Assembly (NCBI GenBank): GCA_905250025.1
Contig: CAJNOJ010000083.1
Coordinates: forward strand, 248,001-312,000
DNA from: Adineta ricciae
Lineage: Eukaryota; Rotifera; Eurotatoria; Adinetida; Adinetidae
DNA: 64,000 bases
Direction: 5' to 3'
Positions 23,823 through 34,295 of the stretch are shown here, one piece after another. Positions within the stretch are counted from its first letter, which is position 1, and the number at the start of each line of letters is the position of its first letter. The translations under genes and the position numbers were made by a program. The notes below the pieces were generated by a model. That model saw only the letters and a list, made by a program, of their open reading frames with translations, was not told the origin of the DNA and searched no databases.

Positions 23823-23920
23823 GAAAGAGATTAATCGATACAAACTTATCTAACACACCCACATGTTTAGAAAGATATAGGAGAACAGACAATAATGAGT
23901 ATATGTTGGCATTGAGCATT
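23823..23920. repeat. Inverted repeat, right arm (98 bp)
   Basis: Reverse complement of 23232-23329. The second haplotype (contig starting 36659) begins inside this arm, at the equivalent of 23838. Confidence 0.9.
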
Positions 23921-23993
23921 GTAAAGATGATCTCCATTCAGAGAGTTTACATAATCGCACATACTCATTACTTAACGAGCTATCAAATCTTAC

Positions 23994-24303
23994 CATTTTT
24001 CTCGATAGATTTCTTTTGTTTTGTTTGTTCTGCTGGATTTGGATGATCAATGATTAAATGCGTTGAATCGTCGTCATTATCATTATTCTGATCAAGATTT
24101 TCATTCTCTTCATCGTTTTCATTGTTATTATCATCAACATCGAGAAGATCATCAAGAGATTGAGGTGTTTTCATGATGATATTATTGTTATCAAGCATGA
24201 TAGAACCATTCCGATCATCGAACGTTTCCTCGAATTCGTTATTTGAGTCGGGTGAATAAGTTTGCTGTGTGGAGCTTTTACGTAAAAGTTCATATTCACT
24301 CAT
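23994..24303 (-). CDS. Acidic first coding exon of an unidentified gene, allele 1
   Basis: Minus-strand ATG at 24303 (MSEYELLRKSSTQQ), followed by an Asp/Asn/Glu-rich stretch, ends at a good donor (GTAAGA) after 23994, phase 1. The three-residue extension upstream begins with TTG and is not the start. The second allele (36815-37133) keeps frame and donor and has three extra residues (TEK), so the exon is translated. Downstream exons should lie to the left but are not present: both haplotype contigs break within 160 bp of this donor. The acidic disordered N-terminus beginning with a YELL motif would suit the cytoplasmic tail of a transporter or channel, but that is a guess. Confidence 0.6.
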
Positions 24304-27300
24304 GTTGTTCAAATTGACATCGCAAATTGAAATAGGTTTCTTTCTCTAACAACAAAAACAAAATCTCATCGTTTGCCTTTGCTCAACAACCGTTTACTTA
24401 CACATATACAATCAAGATAGCGTTCATAGATCAGATAGTCGATTATTTTCAATCATAATTTGTATCGCTAATCGATACGTTCTGCAAGATCAGAGAAATC
24501 GATCTAAAATGAAGCAAGAAAAAAAAAATTAATTGTCAAGGTCGGTTGAATACACAACTAGGTATACGAATAAGATCGACAACGGTTAACGAAGAAGACC
24601 TTGACAAAAGAAAACGACCTTCGAATAACTGAAATGAACGACAGTACAAGGTAGTCATAGGTGAGGTTTGAAGATAAAAGTTTCGTCGAAAAATCGTTCG
24701 AACTATGGCAGATATTCATCAATGAGATGGATTTGATAATGGAATAGAAACTTCTTCAAATAAACAAATAACGCGTCGCGCAATATAAAACGGATTTTAT
24801 TCATTGGTTTGAAAAACCTCCACCAATAGAATCGTTTCCTGATCCATCTGTCGCTAAGTGTTTCAATAGATAAGGATTTATCCATACGAATAAGTAAGAT
24901 CACATATGTAAAAACGACTCAGGACTAGAAGGTATCTCATACCTTTATGATGAAAGAAATAACCAGATCGTAACAATGATAAATTGATTGAAAATTACCC
25001 ACTCTTATTATCGGTACTATATGTTCTTGTTGTTGGGACTTCATGACACTCTAATGATGATCGATTTTCTAGTCCGAGCATCTGTTTTCGAAATCACATA
25101 TACACATAGATCAAATCAATAGATGACAAGAAAGAATCTCTTTTATTGATGTTTCAGAAAACAGCAGGTGTATAATATTTATTACCATAAGAGAAACGAA
25201 CGATGATATGAGCTGAAAACATGAGAAAAACTTTGGCGACTGTTGTCACATCTCTGAATGAATACTTTCTTTTGAAAAAGAAACGCTTTCATCGAAAGAA
25301 ATCTGGCACTAATCAGATATTCTAGACATCTTTTTTTTTTGTTCTCGTAATCATCGTCGATCAAAACTGTCTTCACCAATATGTATTATATAATCGACAA
25401 GATCCTCTTGTCATAAGCACGCAAGACAACAAGAACAATTCATCAATTATCTTCAGTGAAGAGAGTCTGATTATCAAACAGTTCGCGAACGAAAATACGA
25501 TGCGTATCAAACGATTCTCGCATAATTTGCGTTCGATTTGAAGTGCACTTGAGAAGAATCGAATCCATTTTTTATTACTCGTAAACTTTTTGACTGAATA
25601 TTGTGATTTCATGTCTGGAAATGTCATTGAAAGAAGATCGATGAATATATTGAAGACATTCAGACAGGCGAAATAGTAGATAACAACAATTCTAGTTTGA
25701 AAAAGATCGTCGACCAGAAAGACGATCTTGTTTGCAAAGAGAAACTTCGCTTTCTATTCGATATTTGTTGAAATTTTGAGAAAGATCATTCCTAGTCGAT
25801 AATAATTATTCCTAAGACTAACTGCATGTGAATGCTATGTCAAGAGGATTCAAAATCGAACTGGCAAATTGTATTGGCGAGATGGAGTCACAATTATGGT
25901 GCTCATTGAAGGTTCTCGCGATTTATTCAAATGTGAGAAAATAGATAAAATCAACATCAGTTGAAAACTTATTGGTCTCTCTAATGAAACAACAGAGAGT
26001 TTTGCAATTTTAAAAGAGAAAACTTGTCTCCGATCGACGCAGTAGTGCACTTTGTGTTATCTTGAGATTGGAATCGAAAAACAACCTCCTTCGTTTTCAC
26101 TCGTCTCCCACTTCAACAGTGTTGGTCCACTGGAACTTTCGATGAGTTAAGTGTAAGTAGGAGGAAGATCATAATGGATGTTTAAGCAAGCAATGGCAAA
26201 TGTTTTCATTCACATCAAAGAAACCGAACAACTTTGGTCCATAGTTCATGTAGTATTGACAGACATTTGACTTGTTTTCAATTTAAGTACGTTCAGCGTA
26301 GTACTTCGTTGCTAAAGTACGACAATAAATCAGAATGACGTAAGTACAGGCAAATGTACTCGCCGATAATTATGTTAGACTTAATATCTTTGTTGTTTTG
26401 ATTTGTTTATTGTCGCAAATTCTAATCGAAGTTGACTGAAATTTGAGACTAAATCTCATCTCAGTCGTGTATTATTAGCAAATGTTCTGTATCGTTAATA
26501 TTTCCAATCTAACAAAGACTCTTTGTCTTCACGCTAGTCGATCTTTAGAGAAGCTTAATGATAGTTTGTCGTCATATGAATAACTCTCATACTACATCGT
26601 GTCGAGAGCAACGTTGATTTATCTGGAAGGCAAATCTAAAACCATTCCATCCGTAGGTTGAAATATCGGAAGGAAATGAGCGGATCAAAATTAACCATAA
26701 CACGAAATCAGATAGTGAGATGTTTGTCAATTGAGGTCACATCTTCTCTTGGATATTTCTACTGAATAAATTCCCGACATCACACTAATATTGTTGTTCG
26801 ATTTTTCTTTTCAGATGCGTAATAAACATCACCTATGTTGAGTTCCACATTTTCTCACTCTTTTCTTCTCACTGAATCGATTATTTAATGAATTTCCGAC
26901 AGATTTTTTCAATATTCTTTAAATAACTTCACCGCAGATTGTCAGTTAGGGAAATCTGTGTGGGACGGTCATTAATAGCAACAGGCGCAATAATTCATCA
27001 AGCATAACTTCCTCAAAAATTGAGTTTATTAAGGGAAAATGTGTCCGCCCATGTTTCCGACCTTTGTAACAATGCATTCGTACTCGATCGATTGTCTTTC
27101 CGATTTGTGAGACAGTTCTTTCTCTGATTTGTTCGAACTGAAACAAAGATTCTTTTCTCTTCGCCGTCTTTTCATCATCAATCTGACTATTGTTTCTCGT
27201 GCCTCCTACACTTTGACTGTTCCTCCTGAAAATCTTATTTCCATAACAACTTGAAGCTGTATATATATATATACTCCAGCATAATGTGTTCTCTACGTTA

Positions 27301-27360
27301 CTTTTTTTACAGATCAAATCCTAATATTAATTCTTAACTTTTTTTTAAAAATTCATCACC
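24304..27360. other. 3 kb intergenic region without supported gene
   Basis: Lies between divergent genes. Short open frames on both strands are not preserved in the second haplotype (37134-40189), where indels shift them, so they are not coding. Probably holds the promoters of the acidic-exon gene and the neuropeptide gene. Confidence 0.55.
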
Positions 27361-27876
27361 ATGTTTATTTCATCGTTACCATCAACATTTATCCTTGCTA
27401 GCTGCTGTCTTGCCATGATAATCTTCCTTAAATCATCGGTAAGTGTTCATTTTTGTCGGCCGACAGTACACTGACATCGACTTTGTCTTTCTTAGTGCGC
27501 GTATGTTGTTGATTCGAATGAAATAAGACAATTGGATTTCAATTCACCTTCATATTTTGATCGTTATGTTCGTACGACCAAATTTCCACGCATTGGCCGT
27601 TCAATCTATGATAACGAAGATCTTTCGTCGTTGTTAGATGTTAATACTAATAGCGAAGAGGCAACAGATGAAAATCTCGAGCAACGCAGTGTTCTTTTTC
27701 CACGAATTGGTAAACGTGCATTTCACAACTTACTTTGGGCCAACAGCCGATCCAATCCACATCGAATGTTAGATTCTCAAGGTCGGTACTATGTCAATGG
27801 TTATGATTATCATATTCATCAATCTCCATTAAATTCAGTGTCACGTTATCGTGGCAAACGAAGTGTTTCAATGTAA
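27361..27876 (+). CDS. Amidated FPRI-peptide neuropeptide precursor, allele 1
   Basis: Two exons (27361-27438, 27496-27876) give 152 aa. Residues 1-26 form a hydrophobic signal peptide, followed by a short acidic propeptide. Two peptide modules follow: TTKFPRIGRS and SVLFPRIGKR. In each, Gly followed by a basic residue (GR, GKR) is the classic signal for C-terminal amidation and cleavage, predicting two -FPRI-amide peptides. A further basic site (RGKRSVSM) lies at the C-terminus. The PR-x-amide ending recalls molluscan small cardioactive peptides (AFPRM-amide) and, more loosely, pyrokinin/neuromedin U. Both alleles keep the peptides unchanged, while spacer residues vary (A/S, V/M, V/I). An AATAAA lies about 40 nt after the stop. 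The peptide identity is inferred from processing sites; the receptor is unknown. Confidence 0.85.
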
Positions 27877-28357
27877 GAACAACGAATGAAATGTTCACCT
27901 ACGGAAAATTTTATTGAATAAACAAATCATTTGCCATTCTTCTTCCTTTATCTCAACAGCTTTTAACCTCTTTCAATGTTGTCATAAGCTATGAACTATA
28001 AATTCTCATCATTTGCTTTAAATACAATGTGAGAAGATGTTTTCGAAAAAAGAATAATCGAAAAAATCAAGTATATATATATATGTGTGTGTTGTCGCAT
28101 AGATACATAAACGAGCGCCCTCTCACCTCTAAACATCGTTGGACGAAAACTATCAAATAATAAATCTAGATTCTGACTGATTGATTGTACTTTGATTTCT
28201 TTCACGGGAACTTATCGTTCATTTCAAAAATTGATTTTATCAGCAAATGACGAAGGGTGATATGTCTGTCAAATGATTTCAGACATTTGAATTCAAGCAA
28301 TTATTCAAAGACATGCGAGTAATGATGTATGAACTTCTTCTTTTCAGATAAATCATC
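27877..28357. other. Neuropeptide 3' UTR and mitofusin 5' flank
   Basis: Polyadenylation-like AATAAA near 27918 and a (TA)n(TG)n tract near 28070-28092. A TTTTCAG just before the mitofusin ATG may be the acceptor of a 5' UTR intron. No other gene. Confidence 0.45.
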
Positions 28358-31101
28358 ATGTCAGGCAGTATTATCCGAGAAAAACCGACATTATACGGAT
28401 CAATTCGTCAGAATAATGTCACGAGTAAATCATTTTGGAAATCAATTCCTCCCGCTTCCACAACTATAGCGGATTTCTTATTTAGATGGCAATTCTCCAT
28501 TGAAATTGTTTACACATGCCAAAATGACAATCACCGATATTTTCAAGAACATCGCATCGTTTGTTAACGATTCGAGCATCTATCTAGCTGGTTTGTGCGA
28601 TCATCGTCATTCCTGACTGAATCTAACTGGTTTCTTTGTTGTTAATTTAGATGTAATGAAATCAGACAAAGAATTGCTTGCGATCGATAAATATAAAGAT
28701 AGTCAACAACTGAAAGAGAGAGTCAATAGAATCTTGTCAATCATTTCACGTGATCATATGAAAGTCGTTTTCTTCGGAAGGTTCAATTTCTAACATTGAT
28801 ATTCTATGTTAGAAATTCTTCTTCTTCTTTTTTTTTCAGAACGAGTAATGGCAAAAGTACTGTGATGAATGCGATGTTACGAGAAAGAATCTTGCCGGTC
28901 GGAATGGGCCATACAACGAATTGTTTTCTTCAAGTACGTTTTCATAGTATTGAAAGTGAAACCAACAATTGTTTGGTGTTTAGATTGAAGGTACAGATAA
29001 GATGGAGGCTGTAGTGCTTATACCTGGCTCGGAAGAATTGAAAAGTGTTCACGTAAGTCATGTCGACCATTGTTGATTTATGAAATAAATACAAACATTT
29101 GGGGTGTAGAATTTGAGCAGCATTAGTAATGCGTTATCAAGTGAGAAACTAGATTCGGACTCTTTGGTGAAAATCCTTTGGCCAAAGGAAAAATGTCGAC
29201 TCATACGAGATGATGTTGTCCTTGTTGACAGGTAATATAACGTTCAACCATGCTTTCAACACGATAGTTGTTACGTTTTCATAGTCCTGGTATCGATGTA
29301 TCAACGAATCTTGATGAATGGATTGAAAAATACTGTTTAGACGCTGATGTTTTTATTCTTGTGATATCTGCCGAATCTACGATCACCGTTTCAGTAAGTT
29401 CATTGCCTTTTGAATCCACTTTTTTGTCATTGTCACCATAGGAAAAGAAATTCCTTCACAATGTTGCTCAACGCTTATCGAATCCAAATATATTTATTCT
29501 AATGAATCGATGGGATGCAACAGCGAATGAACCCGAGATGGTTGAATCAGTAAGAACAGATCATTTTATCACTTCATATGTCTAAAGGTCGTTTATTCAA
29601 GGTAAGACAACAACATCTCGATCGCGGTTTAGAATTTCTCTGTGATGAATTGAATTTATGTGATCGAAAAGAAGCGAGCGAGAATCGAATGTTCTTCATT
29701 TCAGCCCGTGAAGCCTTATTAAATCGAAATACGGATCCTAGTACGTCACCGCGAAGCGGATACAACGAAGGTGAGGTTGACTTCTCAGAAATAAATCGAC
29801 ATAACGATGATTTTCCAGGATACCGAGAACGACTCCATGAATTTAATAAATTCGAACATGAATTCGAAAAGTGTATATCGAAAACTGCTGTGCAAACTAA
29901 ATTTCAGCAGCATACCAATCGTGGAAAAGAAATCATTACGTTCTTATGTGAGACAATCGCGAACATAATCAATAGATCACAAACGAATAAAGAAGAATAC
30001 CTGACGAAATTGAAGGAAACAGAAGACAAAAATGTTTTTCTCGAACATGAACTTCGGTCAATGACGGATTCAGCGAAAGAAAGAATACGACATGTTTCCG
30101 AAGATGTTTACAAAAGAGTAGCACAAACATTAAACGATGAAATCAGACGGTAAGCACGATCTTCTTCATCCATCGACTGCCAACGCGTGACTTTTCAATG
30201 TTTTAGATTGTATACTCTAATTGATGAATTTGATCGACCATTTTCTACTGAACGCAGTCAAATTCCACTTTATAAACAAGATCTTCATCGGTGGGTGGAA
30301 GAGCGTTTGGGATCCAACTTACAAAATCGTCTTCATACCGCTCTTCATGCCGCCCTCGATACTGTGCATAACGAAATCAAAGATCGCGTCAAATCTGTCT
30401 TAACAACTGCTGAACGTCGTGCCTACGTCGATGCAATTGTTCCACGCTCTGACTTCGCCATATCATATCGTTTAGACTGTTCCAATCTATGTTCAGACTT
30501 TCGTGAAGACATCCAATTCAAGTTCTCATTGGGTCTAACATCTCTCTGGGAACGTTTTATGTTTAACGAGAAACAAACGAAATCGAAATCTTCATCGTTT
30601 CTCAATTCGTCGAATGATTTGATTACAACTGCAAATCATCTAACAGAATTAACGTCAACATCGAGCTTTCTGGCGTTAGGTGCCTGTGCACTGATATGGC
30701 GAAGTGTCGGCTGGAAAATGCTGGGCGTTGTTGCCGGTGTTTATGGAAGTTTTTATCTTTACGAACGACTGATGTGGACGAAAACTGCTCAAGAACGTGC
30801 ATTTAAACGTCAGTATGCTGACTATGCATCATCAAAGATGCGGCTGATTGTTGATCTGACATCTGGCAATGCCAGTGCGCAAGTTCAACAAGAATTATCA
30901 ATGTATTTCGCTCAAACTGTGCGTTATGTCGCTCTGGAAAAAGATGATGTGATTGATAACATTCAAGATTTGAAGAATGCCATCTATCAATTCAAATCCT
31001 ACATTGAGAAAGGTAAAAAGATCCAAAAGCAAGGCGATAAAATCAACAATGAATTAAATCAATTTTCCAAACAATACTTAATATCTGATTTGACGAATTA
31101 A
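28358..31101 (+). CDS. Mfn: Mitofusin (outer mitochondrial membrane fusion GTPase), allele 1
   Basis: Ten exons: 28358-28424, 28486-28590, 28651-28780, 28840-28933, 28984-29052, 29110-29231, 29285-29393, 29442-29549, 29602-30149, 30207-31101; 748 aa, the normal mitofusin length. Dynamin-family GTPase motifs: P-loop GRTSNGKST at 100-108, switch HTTNCF, G3 DSPG at 195-198, G4 NRWD at 254-257. The membrane anchor is a paired hydrophobic hairpin at about 605-639, followed by a C-terminal coiled coil (HR2, about 690-745). It tethers and fuses mitochondria. Introns are 48-63 nt. Exon 9 begins with GTAAGACAACAA right after a CAAG acceptor; the upstream ATG at 29578 is intronic. Lies about 480 bp after the neuropeptide gene and 400 bp before the vWA gene. 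Confidence 0.96.
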
Positions 31102-31497
31102 AAATTTGACTTCAACCCACAAAGTCTTCATTTCGATGGCCCTATTTTCCTTTTGTATTTTTCCACATATATGTCTGTGTGTACATGTAGTCTCTCTTTC
31201 ATTTCAAGCAATAAATGACTGACTTGAAATGATTCTCTTGTATACGATTGACCACATTCGACAAATATCTTTTTTCTCATCTATGCGCAAATATGAATCA
31301 GTATTGACATGATGTTTCAATGATGATGTGTAATATCCCTGATGACTCATCGAATTACACCATATAGAGAAAAAACAACAACGTAAAGACTTGTTTTTCT
31401 TCTTCTTCTTCTTCCTTGCATGCTCACTTTCATCTTTTTTTGCAACAAGTAAAGCAAGCAGAGTCTTTATTTTTGCTTTGACGAAAACATACTTACT
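31102..31497. other. Mitofusin 3' UTR / vWA gene 5' flank
   Basis: About 400 nt of AT-rich DNA with an AATAAA near 31210. Possible 5' UTR of the next gene. No open frame conserved between the alleles. Confidence 0.5.
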
Positions 31498-34295
31498 ATG
31501 GATTTCGGATCGAAATACGTTTATAAATACGAGCATTCCTCAGATGAGTCAATATCAGATGATGAAGACAATCTTGTGATCGCTCAACCTCCAGCAGCAC
31601 CATCCTTGGCCTTGACCAGGTATTGATATTCTTGAAGGTCGGATCGAAAAATAACGCGTTTTGTTCTAGTGAGTCCAATGAAGCAAGAGCTGCTGTTGCT
31701 GCAACAAGCCATGCAAAACGAAAGAAGCGTTTGCGAAAAGCTGATACAAATGTTTTAAATGTTAAATTCAATCAATTACTTCAACCAGGTAAATATTCAT
31801 GCGAATCGCGTGTAAAGTAGTTGGGGTATTTCATTGTATCCTTCTCTTCAGGCGAGATGCATGCTGGTGACCCGGTCTATTGCGCAGATTGTCATGCCAT
31901 TGCTTCACATTTGAGCAAAGTCCAAATGGGAGAAAATCAAGATGCCACGTGGCAATGTGAATTCTGTTCAAAATCAAATACAGTCGATATCGAACAAACA
32001 GATTTGCCAAAAAAAGAGGATGCTACATATTTAATATCGCCAGCACCTGTTGTCCACGGTTCCGATATGACTGGTGTGGACGATTCGATTGTGATTTTTG
32101 TTGTTGACATCAGTGGTTCGATGTCATCGACAACAACAGTGCCGGGAACATTCCGACTACCCAATGCAGCACAACTACAGGATCGTGCTGCCGCTAATTT
32201 CGATGGTGAACGAATGGTTCGCGATCGTCATCAAACATATGTTTCACGTTTGCAGGGCGTACAAATGGCGGTTGATGCAAATCTAGATAAACTTGCAAAA
32301 GATGCGCCCACAAGACGTGCAGCTTTGTTAACATTTAATCATGAAATAACTTATTATGGTACGTTTATAATTTCATTTTCGTGTGAAGATAATTAATCAT
32401 GTTCGTATTGACTTTTAGGTGATGGCACACGCGCTGAACCATTAGTCATTCGCGGAGATAAATTAAATAGTGCAGATGATTTAACACGTGAAGCTGAACA
32501 GGAACAAAATAATGAATTGAAACCTGTGTCAGAGACGAAAACGAATTTAACTCAGCGTGTGTACGACCTTGAAGAAGGTGGACAAACAGCTCTCGGTCCA
32601 GCTGTTCTCTTCGCTCTGAATATTGCATCAAAACGGCAAGGATCAAAAATTGTTATTTGCACCGATGGTGTGTTCTCACTTGCATTGATGTGAAAGAATC
32701 ATTGGATTCTTTTTTTCTAGGCTTGGCCAATCGAGGTTTAGGTAGTTTAGAAACAGCCCAAGACGAAAAAGTCGATCAAGAAGTTAAAATGCAAGCACTC
32801 TCGGAAGGAAATCAATTCTACGCTGGACGTAAGACGAACTTGTTCGTATGAACTAACCATAAGTTCATTTTGTTTAGTAACTGAACGTGCACGAGAAAAA
32901 GGTGTCAGCATTTCTGTAATTACAATCAAAGGTAATTGTCATCCTATGATAGGCATTTAATAAATATCATTTTATTCTTTCTAGGTACTGCATGTCTACT
33001 TCCGGTGATCGGACAGATGGTAAATTAAGCTTCCTTCTCGTTTCTTTTTTTGATAATTTCGACTTTACCTATTTGATTTGCAGGCTGACGGTACAAGTGG
33101 CAATGTCACAATCGTTGATTTGTTGAATATTCGTGATGAATTTGCTTCTATACTCGAACAAAAAGTTATCGCCACCAATGTCGAAGCTACTTTAATTGTT
33201 CACCGCGGTTTGTATATACGCAATCCTGATAATCCCGATGACAAACTCGAAACTGTTAAACGCGACATTGGTAATGTAACTAAACAAACAGAAATCACAT
33301 TTGAATTCGGCATACGCAGCAAACAAGGTAAGTTCATCTACAGTACGAGAAAACTCTCGGTTTTCAATGGTACACTGTTTGTTTAGAATTGAAAGACAAA
33401 TGGAATCTGGATCTTGATGAATTGACACAACTACCATTTCAAGTACAAGTTGTCTATACAGCTGTTGATGGCAGCAAGGCTCTACGTGTTCTAACACAAT
33501 TGAAAGAAACGACTGAAAATCGTGAAGTAGCAGAAGTTAATGCCTATCGTGGTGTTATCGCACAAAATCATATTCGAAGTACCGCAGCAGAGATGATGTA
33601 AGTTCACGAAATAGAAAGAGTATTGTTCGATTTTGCCAACAATGATCTTCTCGTTTAGGGTGGATTACGATGATGACGAAGACGACGATGGCGCATCACG
33701 TGTTCGTTCGAAATGGTCGAAACCTATCATGCAAAAACAACGTATGAACTATATGAGTAATCTTAATCGAATGAAACATGCTCATAAAGAATATGAAGCA
33801 CACGATGGCTTCAATGAAAAGTAGATAACCCTTTTTCCTTTACAAATAGTTTGAAGTTTTCTTTGTCTAATTAGCCGTTGGGATAAAGCTAGTAACGCAT
33901 TACAGTCACAAGTTGTTTCATCGAAATGTCGAAAAATGGCAGCTTCTCGAGGGGCAGTAAAACCAACTGAAAGTCCTTCGCTATTCTCTCGAATGTCACG
34001 CTTAATCACTGGCCAAGGTTCATCAACAAGCGAGCCTGCTGCTGCTGCACCACCGCCACCTCCATCTCTAGCGTTGACTGCAGAAGGAGGAAAAGCCAAA
34101 CGAAGTTACGGTTTTGCAACAACAAATCTTGCACATTACGATGATAAAAACTCCGAGGATTTGTATCGATTCAAAAACCTAACATCAGAATATATGCGTG
34201 GAGCTAGTCCACCACGAGAAGAAGACAGGCGATCGGGTGCATCGGGCAGTGATGATGAACGAAAAGATCCACGACGATCAAAAGCCAAGAAGTAA
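31498..34295 (+). CDS. vWA-domain protein with Sec23/24-type zinc finger (cpRas1-like), allele 1
   Basis: Eleven exons: 31498-31619, 31670-31788, 31852-32358, 32419-32667, 32721-32828, 32878-32931, 32985-33019, 33084-33327, 33387-33597, 33659-33820, 33875-34295; 743 aa. Order: acidic N-terminus, basic stretch (KRKKRLRK), a four-cysteine zinc knuckle (Cys91, Cys94, Cys116, Cys119), a von Willebrand A domain with the MIDAS metal site DISGS at 166-170 and a CTDGLANRGLG strand, then a beta-rich part, an acidic patch with DDDED, and a Pro/Ala/Ser-rich basic tail. Zinc finger plus vWA recalls Sec23/Sec24 and the vWA part of the circularly permuted Ras proteins known from Dictyostelium; no GTPase motif is visible here. 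MIDAS vWA domains bind metal-dependent protein ligands. The biological role is unknown. Confidence 0.85.

Noticed and set aside
23232-23920. Terminal-inverted-repeat DNA transposon
   Set aside because: No transposase, no visible target-site duplication (one outer flank is an N), and no second copy seen in the window. Kept as an inverted repeat only.
26946-27317. 123-residue minus-strand open frame
   Set aside because: The other haplotype (39808-40035) shifts frame partway, and the sequence lacks family features; not coding.
29578-29601. ATG at 29578 as start of a separate gene
   Set aside because: It lies in a mitofusin intron; the acceptor CAAG at 29598-29601 and frame continuity place exon 9 at 29602.
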